In this document: positions 8,368-19,500 of the stretch, in pieces
Layout: each line of letters starts with the position of its first letter
How positions within the stretch are numbered: the stretch's first letter is position 1
Source: Roseovarius sp.
Lineage (GTDB): Bacteria > Pseudomonadota > Alphaproteobacteria > Rhodobacterales > Rhodobacteraceae
DNA: 64,000 nt
Direction: 5' to 3'
Assembly: GCA_027493545.1 (NCBI GenBank)
Contig: JAOSKR010000002.1
Location: forward strand, 682,001-746,000
The notes under the pieces: model-generated
Database searches by the model: none
What the model was told of the DNA's origin: nothing
What the model saw: the letters and a program-made list of their open reading frames with translations, nothing else
Position numbers and translations under genes: made by a program

Positions 8368-9453
8368 ATGTCAGATGATTCCGTTCCCGCCGCCGCGGCC
8401 CCGGCATTCCGCCGACCGGGCCGGGCGGCGGTCGTGCTGCTCCTCGCGGCGCTGCTGGTGGCCTGCGCGCCGCGCAACGCCTTTCAGTTCGCCGCACCGA
8501 GCCCCGAGGCGCATATCGAACGGATCTACATCGCCACCGAGCACGACCTTGGCGATCTCGGCCCGAGCTTCGGCAAGCAGCGCCTGCGGGGGCTGCGATA
8601 CCTCCATCTCGACGTCTCGATCCCGCCGACCCACCGAATGGGCGAAATCGAATGGCCCAAGGGCAGCCCGGACGCCGCGACCGACTTCGTGGTCACCGGC
8701 AGCCATGTCTATCGCGATGCCAGAGGCATGATCGGAGCGATGAAGCGGCACACACCCGGCAACGAGACGGTGGTTTTCGTGCACGGCTACAACAACACCT
8801 TTTCCGACGCGGTCTACCGCTTTGCCCAGATTCGCACCGATTTCGGGGTCACGGGGCCCGGGGTTCTCTATTCCTGGCCCTCGGCCGGCGATCCGCGCGG
8901 TTATGCCTACGACCGCGACAGCGTGCTCAATTCGCGCGACGACTTCGAGTCGGCGCTCGAGGCGCTGACGGCGGGGCCGGGGGAACGGGTCCTGCTGCTC
9001 GCGCATTCGATGGGCGCGCATCTGGTGATGGAGACGCTGCGCCAGGCCGCTCTCTCGGGCAACCGCCGTGTGCTCGACCGGATCAGCGGCGTGGTCCTGA
9101 TGTCGCCGGACATCGACCCCGACCTCTTTCGCAGCCAGGCCGAGGCCATCGGACGGCTGCCGCAGCCGTTCCTGATCTTCGTGTCGCGCGCCGACCGGGC
9201 GCTGACACTGTCGGGGCTGCTCACCGGGCGCAAGCCGCGGCTCGGGGTGATCGAGGGGCCCGAACAGATCCAGGGCGTCCAGGGCGTCCAGGTCATCGAC
9301 TTTACCGCGCTCGGCGCCGCCGAAAACGGGCTGGGACACTCCGTGCCGGTGACCTCGCCGGTGGCGATCCGGGTGCTGCGCGGCATGATGGCCCAGGCCC
9401 GGCGCGGGGCCGACGCGTTCGGCGACTTTCTGGTGCTCGACGCCGAGCTTTGA
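8368..9453 (+). CDS. Alpha/beta hydrolase (DUF900 family), lipoprotein
   Basis: 361 residues from the ATG at 8368. The hydrophobic segment AAVVLLLAALLVAC is a lipoprotein signal with the lipidated Cys near residue 36. The alpha/beta-hydrolase fold follows: VVFVHGYNNTFSDAVYRFAQ, typical of DUF900, then the nucleophile elbow LLAHSMGAHL (Ser of G/A-H-S-M-G), VVLMSPDIDPDLF, and a late His in GLGHSVP for the triad. It is probably an envelope-anchored esterase or lipase-like enzyme of unknown substrate. The downstream zinc-finger gene begins 18 bases later and may be cotranscribed. Confidence 0.85.
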   Translation: MSDDSVPAAAAPAFRRPGRAAVVLLLAALLVACAPRNAFQFAAPSPEAHIERIYIATEHDLGDLGPSFGKQRLRGLRYLHLDVSIPPTHRMGEIEWPKGSPDAATDFVVTGSHVYRDARGMIGAMKRHTPGNETVVFVHGYNNTFSDAVYRFAQIRTDFGVTGPGVLYSWPSAGDPRGYAYDRDSVLNSRDDFESALEALTAGPGERVLLLAHSMGAHLVMETLRQAALSGNRRVLDRISGVVLMSPDIDPDLFRSQAEAIGRLPQPFLIFVSRADRALTLSGLLTGRKPRLGVIEGPEQIQGVQGVQVIDFTALGAAENGLGHSVPVTSPVAIRVLRGMMAQARRGADAFGDFLVLDAEL

Positions 9454-9471
9454 GACCGAGGGAGGCATGAG

Positions 9472-9741
9472 ATGGCAACCGGATGGGCGCGCGACGGCGC
9501 GGTTCACGAACAGATAGAGGCGTCGATCGAGGATGAGCTGGCCCGCCTCAAGGCCCGGCAGGCGCCGAGCGGCGAAAGCCTCAGCCACTGCGCGGAATGC
9601 GATGAGGCGATCCCCGAGGCGCGCCGCCGTGCGCTGCCCGGAGTGAAGCTCTGCATCGACTGCCAGCAGGAACGCGACAGTCAGGTCGCGCCGCGCGGCG
9701 GCATCAACCGCCGCGGCAGCAAGGACAGCCAGATGAAATGA
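9472..9741 (+). CDS. TraR/DksA family zinc-finger protein
   Basis: 89 residues with a C4 zinc-finger motif, CAECDEAIPEARRRALPGVK then LCIDCQ (C-x2-C...C-x2-C), characteristic of the short TraR/DksA relatives such as YbiI. The acidic helix before it (EQIEASIEDELARLKARQ) is too short for the full coiled-coil tip of DksA. A role in binding the RNA polymerase secondary channel is possible but not shown. Cytoplasmic. The RBS GGGAGG lies just before the ATG at 9472. Confidence 0.88.
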   Translation: MATGWARDGAVHEQIEASIEDELARLKARQAPSGESLSHCAECDEAIPEARRRALPGVKLCIDCQQERDSQVAPRGGINRRGSKDSQMK

Positions 9742-10185
9742 GCCGCCCGCGGCCGGCGGGGCAGGTGGCGTTGACTGGCCGTCATTCGCAGCGCTCCGGG
9801 CGGGACGTTTCATAGGGCATGTCGCGTCTGATCATGTCCAATACCCGTCCCGGCCCTGGGCCGGGAGCTCCTTTCGCGATGGCGAGGCCCCGGGTCACGC
9901 CCGGGGCGGGCAGACAACCGATCAGATGCATCGCGCCCTGAAGTGCCCGGACGCTAAACGACGACGACGCGCAAATCACCTTGCACCGAAGAACCGAATG
10001 CCCGGATATTGCAGAGGCATGCTGCTGGACGGCACGTCAAGAAGATGTTCCAAGCATGCGTCTTTGCTAAGGAATTTCCGGTCGAACTGGCGATTGTTCG
10101 CGGCTTTCATGGCCGCGGCGGTGATGCACCGCATTCCTCAATAGTTAACATAATATATATTATACGACTTTCGGATGGACCGTGA
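9742..10185. other. Intergenic region with hairpins and an AT-rich island
   Basis: No gene supported. It holds two strong GC hairpins, CCCGGCCC-T-GGGCCGGG (9849-9865) and CCCCGGG-N5-CCCGGGG (9888-9906), which may end the 8368-9741 transcript. The stretch from about 10130 to 10170 is strikingly AT-rich for this window and contains a perfect 14-base palindrome at 10150-10163 (ATAATATATATTAT). A small frame at 9926-10144 is basic and featureless, and I do not call it. Confidence 0.5.
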
Positions 10186-10208
10186 CAGGGCCGGATGCAC
10201 CGGCCCTG
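10186..10208 (-). terminator. Hairpin downstream of gcdH
   Basis: CAGGGCCGG-ATGCA-CCGGCCCTG, a perfect nine-base stem with a five-base loop, 14 bases past the gcdH stop. There is no clear T-run, so it may be a weak terminator or a 3'-end stabiliser. Confidence 0.5.
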
Positions 10209-10221
10209 CCCCCGGCTGCGA

Positions 10222-11445
<1,224 letters not shown>

Positions 11446-11549
11446 GGCGTCACTCCTTATGCGGATCGCTCAAATCTGTTGCACTATAATGCCGGCTGCG
11501 GCAGGAAAACAGCGAGAATTCCGCAACAACGCATGAGTGAACCGCATAG

Positions 11550-12461
11550 ATGCCCCCTGCCCCGCGCCGCTTCCTGCCCGCCACCGCCAGCCTGCGCGCG
11601 CTCGAGGCGCTGGACCGGCTCGGCAGCGCAACCGCCGCCGCCGCCGAGCTGAACCTCACCCAGGGCGCGGTCAGCCGGCAGCTGAAATCGCTCGAGGATC
11701 AGCTGGGCGTGGCCCTGGTGCTGCGTCAGGGGCGCCGGCTGACGCTCACTCCCGAGGCCGCCGACTATGCCGCCTCGGTCCGCGAGGCGCTGCAGACCAT
11801 CACCCGGGCGTCGCTGCGGCTGACGGTGAACCCCGCCGGCGGGGCGCTTGCCCTGGCGATCCTGCCCACCTTCGGGATGCGCTGGCTGGTCCCGCGCCTG
11901 CCCGATTTCGCCCGCCGCCACCCGGAGGTGGCGATCAACCTCACAACCCGGATGCGCCCGTTCAGCTTCGCCTCCGAACCGTTTGATGCCGCGATATTTT
12001 TCGGTGACGGCTCCTGGCCCGGAACGGGCATGATGAAGCTTCGGGACGAGTCACTGGTGGCGGTCGCGGCGCCCTCGCTGCTTGAAAGGGCCGCGCCGCG
12101 CGCGCCGCGCGACCTGCTGCGCCTGCCGCTCCTGCACATCGAGACCAGGCCGCGGGCCTGGGCGGGCTGGTTTGCCGCCCACGGGGTCGCGGTCGAGGCG
12201 GTGGCCGGCGCCGTCTACGACCAGTACGCCACCATCACTCAGGCGGCGCTGCACGGGCTGGGGGTGGCGCTGCTGCCCGATTACCTGACCGATCAGGACC
12301 TGGCCACCGGCCGGCTGCGCCGCGCCTGGGGCGGGCCGACGCCGCTGCCGGGCGCCTACTACCTGGTCTGGCCCGAGGCGCGGGCCCGTCACGGCGCGCT
12401 CGCAGCCTTTCGCGACTGGCTGGCGACCCAGACCGGGGATGACGACCGCCTGCCGCGGTAA
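11550..12461 (+). CDS. LysR family transcriptional regulator (GcvA-like), probable regulator of gcdH
   Basis: 303 residues. The N-terminal winged helix-turn-helix reads SATAAAAELNLTQGAVSRQL, followed by the linker helix and a substrate-binding domain with LPTFGMRWLVPRLPDFARRH and the GVALLPDYLT segment near the C-terminus, typical of the GcvA-like LysR subgroup. It faces gcdH across about 100 bases. A TATAAT sits at 11485-11490 in that gap on this strand, without an obvious -35. From the arrangement I infer that it controls gcdH in response to glutarate or a related acid; this is not shown by the sequence. Confidence 0.88.
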   Translation: MPPAPRRFLPATASLRALEALDRLGSATAAAAELNLTQGAVSRQLKSLEDQLGVALVLRQGRRLTLTPEAADYAASVREALQTITRASLRLTVNPAGGALALAILPTFGMRWLVPRLPDFARRHPEVAINLTTRMRPFSFASEPFDAAIFFGDGSWPGTGMMKLRDESLVAVAAPSLLERAAPRAPRDLLRLPLLHIETRPRAWAGWFAAHGVAVEAVAGAVYDQYATITQAALHGLGVALLPDYLTDQDLATGRLRRAWGGPTPLPGAYYLVWPEARARHGALAAFRDWLATQTGDDDRLPR

Positions 12462-12490
12462 CCGGCTCGCCCGGGATTCAGACCGGCAGT

Positions 12491-13012
12491 TCAGACCGGC
12501 GTCAGGGATCCGCGAAACCGGCGCATGTTGTCCTGGTAGTGGCGCGCGCTCTGGCGCAAACCCTCGATGGCGGCGGCGTCAAGGCTGCGCACCACCCGCC
12601 CCGGCGCCCCCATCACCAGGCTGCCGGGCGGGATTTCCTTGCCCTCGGTCACCAGCGCCCCGGCCCCGATCAGGCAGTTCTCGCCAATCACTGCGCCGTT
12701 GAGCACCGTCGCGCCCATGCCGATCAGCACGTTCGCCCCCAGCCGGCAGCCGTGCAGCATCGCCTTGTGGCCGATGGTGCAGCCGGGACCGATGGTCAGC
12801 GGATAGCCCATATCGGTGTGCAGCACGCAGTTTTCCTGGATGTTGCTGCCCGCGCCCACGACGAGCGGCTCGTTGTCGCCCCTCAGCGTCGCGCCGAACC
12901 AGATCGAGACACCCGCCTCCAGCACCACCTTGCCGATCACGTTGGCATCGGGCGCGACCCAGGTATCGGTGTCGATTTCGGGGGTCTGCCCCTGCAAGTC
13001 GTATATCGTCAT
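12491..13012 (-). CDS. Gamma-carbonic anhydrase family protein
   Basis: 173 residues, start ATG at 13012. A left-handed beta-helix of hexapeptide repeats: [62 protein letters not shown]. The three metal-binding histidines are present (VLHTD, IGHKAM, MLHGC). C-terminal helix [18 protein letters not shown]. It may hydrate CO2 or be one of the many gamma-CA-like proteins without proven activity. Its start overlaps the gmk stop by four bases (ATGA), so the genes are coupled. Confidence 0.93.
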   Translation of the reverse strand: MTIYDLQGQTPEIDTDTWVAPDANVIGKVVLEAGVSIWFGATLRGDNEPLVVGAGSNIQENCVLHTDMGYPLTIGPGCTIGHKAMLHGCRLGANVLIGMGATVLNGAVIGENCLIGAGALVTEGKEIPPGSLVMGAPGRVVRSLDAAAIEGLRQSARHYQDNMRRFRGSLTPV

Positions 13013-13650
13013 TTGCGTTCCTCGAATTCCTCGTGCAGGCGCTTGACATGGGCGTTCAGCCCCGGCTGCTGCACCCGCCTGAGCCGCGTGGCGCTGACGA
13101 TGGCCGTCAGCCGCGCGAAGGTTTCCTCCAGGTCGTCGTTGATCAGCACGAAGTCGTATTCCGCCCAGTGACTGATCTCGTCCCAGCTCTTCTTCATCCG
13201 CCGCGCGATCACCTCCGGGGTGTCCTGGCCGCGCATCTCGAGCCGCCGGCGCAGCTCGGCGATCGAGGGCGGCAGGATGAAGACCGAGAGCGCATGGGCT
13301 CCGAGCGCCGAGTTCTGGATCTGCTGCGCGCCCTGCCAGTCGATATCGAACAGCACGTCGCGCCCTTCCTCGATCGCCGCCTCGACCGGCGCCCGGGGCG
13401 ACCCGTAGAAATGGCCGAAGACATGAGCATGCTCCAGCATGTCCCCCCCGGCCACCTGGCGCTTGAACGCCGCCTCGCTCAGGAAACGGTAATCGCGCCC
13501 GTCGACCTCGTCCGCGCGCGGCGCCCGGGTGGTGGCCGAGACCGAGAACGAGATGCTGCCGTCCCAGTCGCGCAGCCGCCGCGACAGCGTCGACTTGCCC
13601 GCCCCCGAGGGCGACGACAGGATGATCAGCAGCCCCCGCCGCCCGCTCAT
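13009..13650 (-). CDS. gmk: Guanylate kinase
   Basis: 213 residues. Phosphorylates GMP to GDP with ATP. P-loop [16 protein letters not shown] near residue 10, GMP-binding [19 protein letters not shown], and the hallmark [12 protein letters not shown]. The lid and C-terminal [20 protein letters not shown] are complete. It sits between yicC and the gamma-CA gene. The yicC-gmk order is widespread in bacteria. A repeat and hairpin lie just upstream (13666-13716). Confidence 0.97.
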   Translation of the reverse strand: MSGRRGLLIILSSPSGAGKSTLSRRLRDWDGSISFSVSATTRAPRADEVDGRDYRFLSEAAFKRQVAGGDMLEHAHVFGHFYGSPRAPVEAAIEEGRDVLFDIDWQGAQQIQNSALGAHALSVFILPPSIAELRRRLEMRGQDTPEVIARRMKKSWDEISHWAEYDFVLINDDLEETFARLTAIVSATRLRRVQQPGLNAHVKRLHEEFEERK

Positions 13651-13665
13651 CGCACCCTCCCGCCC

Positions 13666-13716
13666 GCTTCATCTTGCCGCAAGTACTCCGGGGGAGTCCC
13701 GGACCTTGTCCGGGAC
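13666..13716 (+). repeat. Dispersed repeat plus hairpin between yicC and gmk
   Basis: The core GCTTCATCTTGCCGCAAGTACTCCGGGGGAG (13666-13696; three overlapping parts: CTTCATCTTGC, GCAAGTACTC, CCGGGGGAG) matches the inverted copy at 63474-63502 almost base for base. It runs into GTCCCGGA-CCTTG-TCCGGGAC (13696-13716), an eight-base hairpin. It lies in the 111-base gap between two genes read on the minus strand, so it could act on the mRNA. Confidence 0.7.
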
Positions 13717-13761
13717 GGGGGCAGCGCCCCCTGCCCCGCGGCCACCATCCGGCGCTTTCGC

Positions 13762-14649
13762 TCACTCGACATTCTGCACCTGCTCGCGCATCCGGTCGAT
13801 CACCGTCTTCAGTTCCAGCCCCAGCCCGGTGAGCGCCGCGTTCTGCGCCTTGGAACACAGCGTGTTGGCCTCGCGGTTGAATTCCTGCATCAGGAAATCA
13901 AGCTTGCGGCCCACCGGGCTGCCCGCCGCCAGCAGATCGCGGGCGGCGCCGACATGGGCGCGCAGGCGGTCGATCTCCTCGGTCACGTCGAGCCTGACCG
14001 CGATCAGCGCGAGTTCCTGGGCGATTCGGGTCTCGTCGGCCTGTGCGGCGTCCATCACCCGCGCGAGAGCTGCGCGGAACGCGGCTTCGGTCTCGGGCCG
14101 GCGCGCCTCGGCGGCTTCGGCCGCGGCGTCGGTCAGCCGCGCGATCTCGTCGAGCTGGTCCGCCAGCACCCCGGTCAGCGCGCGCCCCTCGGCCTCGCGC
14201 ATCCCCAGGAACGCCGCCAGCACCACCTCGACGTCCGCGATCAGCACCGGCGCGAGCGCCGCGGCGCCCGCGTCCTCGGCCGGGACGTCAAAAACCCCGC
14301 GCAGGGCCAGCAGGTCGACCGCCGTCGCCGGGGCAAGCGCCACGTTGCGCGCCGCCGCCCGCGCCTCGACCGCCTCGAGCGCGCCGAGCGCATCCTCCAG
14401 CCGCGCGGCATTCACCGCCAGCGCGCCGGCGCCCTCGTCGCGCGCGATCTTGAGCGTCAGGCTGACATTGCCGCGCTCCAGCGCCTGCGCGAGCCGCGTC
14501 CTCAGCGCCGGCTCGAGCCCCTCGATCCAGTCGGGAACCCGCAGCCGCAGGTCGAGCCCCTTGCCGTTGACGCTGCGCAGTTCCCAGCTCCAGGAAAATC
14601 CCTCGCCGGTGCCACGGGCGGTGGCGAACCCCGTCATCGATCTCAGCAC
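13762..14649 (-). CDS. yicC: YicC family protein (endoribonuclease-like)
   Basis: 295 residues. The N-terminal YicC domain begins [13 protein letters not shown], then [20 protein letters not shown]. The C-terminal DUF1732 domain ends with [20 protein letters not shown] and the [17 protein letters not shown] tail. I placed the start at GTG 14649 rather than ATG 14637 because GGAGGA lies five bases upstream and family members begin two or three residues before SMTGFA. The family is linked to RNA turnover and stationary-phase survival. It is upstream of gmk, the usual order. Confidence 0.93.
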   Translation of the reverse strand: MLRSMTGFATARGTGEGFSWSWELRSVNGKGLDLRLRVPDWIEGLEPALRTRLAQALERGNVSLTLKIARDEGAGALAVNAARLEDALGALEAVEARAAARNVALAPATAVDLLALRGVFDVPAEDAGAAALAPVLIADVEVVLAAFLGMREAEGRALTGVLADQLDEIARLTDAAAEAAEARRPETEAAFRAALARVMDAAQADETRIAQELALIAVRLDVTEEIDRLRAHVGAARDLLAAGSPVGRKLDFLMQEFNREANTLCSKAQNAALTGLGLELKTVIDRMREQVQNVE

Positions 14650-14870
14650 GCCCGTCCTCCTGCGCCCATGTCCCCCGTGTCCCGGGCGCAATGCCCGCCA
14701 CCGGCCCGTCCTAGTCCCTCGCCGACCCGAGGGCAAGCGTGGCGGCGGGTTAACCAACCGTGCGCAATCTCCGGGCATTCATCCCAAAAACGTGTCAAAT
14801 TGTCATCGAATTGACGCCGGCCACGGGTTGCGACGCACGACCCGCCGTCCGGCACCGGGAGAAGGCACCG

Positions 14871-15507
14871 ATGACCGACCTTGTCGATCCGGCCGCCACA
14901 ATCACGCCGATCCGAGGATGCCGGGCTGAACGCCCTGTTCGCCTATTGGCGCGGCCTTTGCCGGGGGGCGGTGCCGCCCCGGCGCTCGCAGATCGACCCG
15001 CGGCGGATCGAGGCGGTGCTGCCCGACGCCTTCATCGTGGAAAGGATCGCGCCGGGTCTGGCGCGGTTCCGGGTCGCGGGCGCGCACCTGGCCGGGCTGA
15101 TGGGGATGGATGTGCGCGGCATGCCGCTGAGCTGCCTGATCCGGCCGCCGGCGCGCGAGGGCTTTGCCGCCGCGCTGGCGCGGCTCTTCGAGGAACCGGC
15201 GACGCTCGATCTGCGACTCGTCTCGCCCGGCGGGCCGGGGTGCGCGGAGTTGACGGGGCGGATGCTGCTCTTGCCGCTGCAAAGCGATCTCGGCGACGTC
15301 AGCCGGGCTCTGGGCTGCCTCGTCAGCGGCCCCGGCCGGCCGGGGCGAGCGCCGCGCCGGTTCGACCTGTCGCGCCTTGTGGCGACGCCGCTCGGCACCG
15401 GTCTCGCCGCCGCTCCCGAACACGCCCCGCCGGCGCGTCCGGCGCTGGCCGGCGAGCGCCCGTGGCTGCGCCTGGCGGCAAGCGACGGCGCCCGGCTGCC
15501 GGGCTGA
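14871..15507 (+). CDS. PAS_5 domain protein (one frameshift)
   Basis: About 212 residues. The ATG at 14871 follows GGAGAAGG and gives MTDLVDPAATITPIR. The frame then shifts near 14910-14920 and continues as EDAGLNALFAYWRGLCRG. The core (RRIEAVLPDAFIVERIAPGL, ARFRVAGAHLAGLMGMDVRG, LLLPLQSDLG) matches PAS_5 (PF07310), a sensor-like domain common in Rhodobacterales and Rhizobiales, often without an attached output domain. A start at TTG 14881 would avoid the frameshift but is poorly spaced from the RBS. Function unknown; soluble. Confidence 0.75.
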
Positions 15508-15525
15508 GCGCGCCGTTGCCGCGCC

Positions 15526-16899
15526 TCAGCCGGTGCGGGCCTCGCCGGCGCGGGCCGCGCGCAGGCCCGACAGCTCTTCGGCCACCAGGAAGGCCAGTTC
15601 CAGCGACTGCGAGGCGTTGAGCCGAGGATCGCAGGCGGTGTGGTAGCGGTCGGAGAGGTTTTTCTCGAGCACCGCATGCACGCCGCCGGTGCATTCGGTC
15701 ACGTCCTGGCCGGTCATCTCGAAATGCACGCCGCCGGGGATGGTGCCCTCGGTGCGGTGGATGGCAAAGAACTCCTGCACCTCGCGCAGCACCGCGTCAA
15801 AGGGGCGGGTCTTGAACCCGCTCGCCGACTTGATGGTGTTGCCGTGCATCGGGTCGCACACCCAGACCACGTTCGCGCCCTCCTCGCGCACGGTCCTGAT
15901 CAGGCGCGGCAGATGCTCGCCCACCTTGCCGGCGCCGAACCGCGCGATCAGCGTCAGCCGCCCGGCCTCGTTTTCCGGGTTGAGCCGCGCCATGAGGCGC
16001 TTGAGGTCGTCGGTGTTCATGGTCGGGCCGCATTTCAGCCCGATCGGATTGAGCACGCCGCGGCAGAACTCGACATGGGCACCGTCGGGCTGGCGCGTGC
16101 GGTCGCCGATCCACAGCATGTGGCCCGAGCCCGCCAGCCACTTGCCGGAGGTCGAATCGAGCCGGCAGAGCGCCTCTTCGTATTCCAGCAAGAGCCCCTC
16201 GTGGCTGGTGTAGAAATCGACCGACTGCAGCGTCGGCGCGTTGTCGCTGTCGATGCCGGCGGCGCGCATGAAATCGAGCGTGTCGCTGATCCGGCCGGCC
16301 ATCTCGCGGTAACGCTCGGCCTCTTCGTCCTCGGTGAAACCCAGCGTCCACTGGTGCACCTGATGCACATCGGCATAGCCCCCCGTCGAGAAGGCGCGCA
16401 GCAGGTTGAGCGTCGCCGCCGCCTGGGTATAGGCCTGCAGCATCTTGTGGGGGTCGGGGATGCGGGCCTCGGGCGTGAAGGCCAGCTCGTTGACGATGTC
16501 GCCGCGGTAGCTGGGCAGCTCGACGTCCCCGACGGTCTCGGTCGATGCCGAGCGCGGCTTGGCGAACTGCCCGGCCATGCGGCCGACCTTGATCACCGGC
16601 ACCTTGGCGCCGTAGGTCAGCACCATGGCCATCTGCAGCATCACCTTGAAGGTGTCGCGGATGGCGTCGGCCGAGAACTGGTCGAACGACTCGGCGCAGT
16701 CGCCGCCCTGCAGCAGGAACGCCTCGCCGCGCGAGGCGGCGCCCAACTGGCGCTTGAGCCGCCGCGCCTCGCCGGCAAAGACCAGCGGTGGATACTTCGA
16801 CAGCCGTTCCTCGACCTCGGCCAGGGCGGCCGGATCGGTATAATCGGGCATCTGCACCCGGGGCCTGCCCCGCCAGTCCGACTTGTGCCACTCGGTCAT
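15526..16899 (-). CDS. aroG: Class II 3-deoxy-7-phosphoheptulonate (DAHP) synthase
   Basis: 457 residues from the ATG at 16899 ([20 protein letters not shown]). The plant-type (class II) enzyme condenses phosphoenolpyruvate and erythrose 4-phosphate, the first step of the shikimate pathway. Seen are the metal/substrate motifs [43 protein letters not shown] and [19 protein letters not shown]. It is full length and not fused to chorismate mutase. No trp leader-like peptide was evident upstream. It is divergent from the GlxA-type regulator, which need not regulate it. Confidence 0.96.
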   Translation of the reverse strand: MTEWHKSDWRGRPRVQMPDYTDPAALAEVEERLSKYPPLVFAGEARRLKRQLGAASRGEAFLLQGGDCAESFDQFSADAIRDTFKVMLQMAMVLTYGAKVPVIKVGRMAGQFAKPRSASTETVGDVELPSYRGDIVNELAFTPEARIPDPHKMLQAYTQAAATLNLLRAFSTGGYADVHQVHQWTLGFTEDEEAERYREMAGRISDTLDFMRAAGIDSDNAPTLQSVDFYTSHEGLLLEYEEALCRLDSTSGKWLAGSGHMLWIGDRTRQPDGAHVEFCRGVLNPIGLKCGPTMNTDDLKRLMARLNPENEAGRLTLIARFGAGKVGEHLPRLIRTVREEGANVVWVCDPMHGNTIKSASGFKTRPFDAVLREVQEFFAIHRTEGTIPGGVHFEMTGQDVTECTGGVHAVLEKNLSDRYHTACDPRLNASQSLELAFLVAEELSGLRAARAGEARTG

Positions 16900-17069
16900 C
16901 GCGTCTCTCCGCCTTCGAAAACGAGACATGGGTATACAGGAGCCGCCCGCGGGAGGCCAGAGACGAAAGGGACCGGTCCCGCCATTTTGAACGCCCGCAG
17001 CCTTGTCAATCCCGCCCGGATGGTGAAGACAGGTAGGCAGATGATATCGCGTTGCAAGGAGTTGCCGCC

Positions 17070-18074
17070 ATGCAGCCGGAAACGGTCAAGCTCGAGGCCA
17101 GGCCGCAGGTCGCGCCAAAGCGCTTTGTTTTCGTCCTGCTCGACAATTTCACACTGCTCTGCTTCGCCGCGGCGGTGGAAAGCCTGCGCATCGCCAACCG
17201 CATGGCCGGGCAAACGCTCTACAGCTGGACGATTGCCGGCGACAGCGAGGACGGCACCGTCGCCTGTTCGGCCGGTTCGAGGTTCCAGGTCGACATCGGG
17301 CTCGAGGAACTTGGCCGCGACGACGTGCTGATTGTCTGCAGCGGCCTCGACGTGCAGAAAAACACCAGCCGGCGGATGTTGAACTGGCTGCGCCGCGAGG
17401 CCGGGCGCGGGATCAGGATCGGCGGGCTCTGCACCGCCGCCTATTCGCTGGCCAAGGCCGGGCTGCTGGATGGCAAGCGGGCGACGATCCACTGGGAAAA
17501 CCAGGACAGCTTTGCCGAGGAATTCGACGATGTCGAACTGACCAAATCGGTGTTCGTGATCGACGGCAACCGGATGTCGACGGCCGGCGGCACCTCGTCG
17601 ATCGACCTGATGCTCAAGATCATCGCCGACGATTACGGCGAGAAACTCGCCAATGCCGTCGCCGACCAGATGATCTATGCCTCGATCCGCACCGACCAGG
17701 ACACCCAGCGGCTGTCGGTGCCCACCCGAATCGGCGTGCGCCACCCCAAGCTGAGCCAGGTCATCCAGATGATGGAGGCCAACATCGAGGAGCCGATCAG
17801 CCCGGCGACGCTGGCGCGCGACGTCGGCATGTCCACCCGCCAGCTGGAGCGCCTCTTTCGCCGCTACCTCAACCGCAGCCCCAAACGTTATTACATGGAG
17901 CTGCGGCTGCAGAAGGCGCGCAACCTCCTGATGCAGACCGACATGACGGTGATCAACGTGGCGCTGGCCTGCGGCTTTGCCAGCCCGTCGCATTTCTCCA
18001 AATGCTACCGGGCGCATTACGACACCACCCCCTATCGGGAACGCGGCAGCCACGCGGCCCGGCTGTCGGTCTGA
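17070..18074 (+). CDS. GlxA family transcriptional regulator (DJ-1/PfpI-like + AraC HTH)
   Basis: 334 residues from the ATG at 17070, eight bases after AAGGAG (17056-17061). The N-terminal DJ-1/PfpI-like ligand domain ([54 protein letters not shown]) has Cys in the GLCTAA elbow. The C-terminal AraC domain has two helix-turn-helix motifs ([20 protein letters not shown] and [20 protein letters not shown]). Relatives such as GbdR and CdhR control glycine betaine and carnitine catabolism. It lies about 145 bases before the ABC transporter operon on the same strand and is a candidate for its control. Confidence 0.9.
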   Translation: MQPETVKLEARPQVAPKRFVFVLLDNFTLLCFAAAVESLRIANRMAGQTLYSWTIAGDSEDGTVACSAGSRFQVDIGLEELGRDDVLIVCSGLDVQKNTSRRMLNWLRREAGRGIRIGGLCTAAYSLAKAGLLDGKRATIHWENQDSFAEEFDDVELTKSVFVIDGNRMSTAGGTSSIDLMLKIIADDYGEKLANAVADQMIYASIRTDQDTQRLSVPTRIGVRHPKLSQVIQMMEANIEEPISPATLARDVGMSTRQLERLFRRYLNRSPKRYYMELRLQKARNLLMQTDMTVINVALACGFASPSHFSKCYRAHYDTTPYRERGSHAARLSV

Positions 18075-18218
18075 AGCCGGGCGGCGCGAGCGCGAACCTG
18101 CAAGCCTGCGCCAAATCCCCGCGATTGACGCGATGACGCGGGCAATCCTCTTGCCTTTTGCCTCGGGAAGGCAATACGTTCGTGCCCAGAGTTGTGTTTT
18201 GGACAGGGAGACCAAACG

Positions 18219-19404
18219 ATGAAGAAGTTTCTTGCGACGACCGCCGCGCTGGCCCTTGGCGCGGGCGCCGCGATGGCAGCGGATGATGTCAAGATCGGCA
18301 TCGTCCTCGGCTTTACGGGGCCGCTCGAATCGATCACCCCGCACATGGCCGGCGGGGCGGAGCTGGCGATCAGCGAAGTATCCGAAAGCGGCAAGCTGCT
18401 GGACGGCCGGAAAGTCGTGGCGGTGCGTGCTGACGGCACCTGCATCGACGCCGCCGCGGCCACCGCCGCGGCCGAGCGGCTGGTCACGTCCGACGGCGTC
18501 GACGGGATCATGGGGTCCGACTGCTCGGGCGTCACCGGCGCGATCCTCGCCAACGTCGCGATGCCAAACGGGATGGTGATGATTTCACCCTCGGCCACGT
18601 CGCCGGCGCTCAGCACCGCCGAGGATGACGGGCTCTTCTTCCGCACTGCGCCGTCGGATGCCCGCCAGGGCGAGGTGATGGCCAATATCCTGATGGAACG
18701 CGGCATTGACGAGGTCGCGGTCACCTACACCAACAACGATTACGGCAAGGGGCTCTCCGACAGCTTTGCCGCCGCCTTCGAGAAACAGGGCGGCACCGTC
18801 ACCATCGTCGCCGCGCACGAAGACGGTAAGGCGGACTATTCCGCCGAGGTCGGCGCGCTGGCCTCCGCCGGCGGCAAGCGGCTGGTGGTTGCCGGCTATG
18901 TCGACCGAGGGTGGCAGCGGCATCGTGCGCGCGTCGCTCGACACCGGCGCCTTCGACAGCTTCCACTTCCCCGACGGTATGGTCGGAACCGCGCTCGAAG
19001 TGAACTTCGGCACCGAGATCGACGGCTCCACCGGTCAGGTGCCCGGCACCGACAGCCCCGGCACGGCCAAGTTCCAGGAGCTGGCAGGCGACGGTTTCGA
19101 TCCGACGTCGGCCTTCTCGGCGGAGAGCTACGATGCCGCGGCACTGCTCCTGCTGGCGATGCAGGCGGCGGGATCGGTCGATCCGCGCGTGTACAAGGAC
19201 CACGTCATGGCCGTGGCCAACGCCCCGGGCGAAGAGATCTTCCCCGGCGACCTGGGCAAGGCGCTCGAGATTCTTGCCGCCGGCGGCGAGATCGACTATG
19301 TCGGTGCGACCGCGGTCGAACTGATCGGGCCTGGCGAAAGCGCCGGCAACTATCGCGAGATCGAGTTCAAGGACGGCAAGATCACCACGGTGGGCTATCG
19401 CTGA
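18219..19404 (+). CDS. Branched-chain amino acid-type ABC transporter substrate-binding protein (one frameshift)
   Basis: Sec signal MKKFLATTAALALGAGAAMA, then a type I periplasmic binding fold: VKIGIVLGFTGPLESITPHM, DGIMGSDCSGVTGAILANVA, and the hinge VTYTNNDYGKGLSDSFAAAF. The frame breaks near 18905 (GACCGAG where GACGAG restores it) and resumes as EGGSGIVRASLDTGAFDSFH, ESYDAAALLLLAM and REIEFKDGKITTVGYR. The restored length is about 394 residues. RBS AGGGAG at 18205-18210. First gene of the transporter operon. The solute is unknown; the family binds branched-chain amino acids, amides, urea or aromatic acids. Confidence 0.9.
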
Positions 19405-19500
19405 TTGCCGCAGGACGTGAAACTTGAGGCCCGGCCCCGACACATGTCCGGGGCCGCGTCCGTGACAACGGGACCGCAAAGAGAGCCCCGGGGGACAGGG

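Noticed and set aside
9926..10144. Small plus-strand frame of 72 codons
   Set aside because: It is a basic, Arg-rich sequence with no RBS or recognisable domain, overlapping hairpins and an AT-rich patch.
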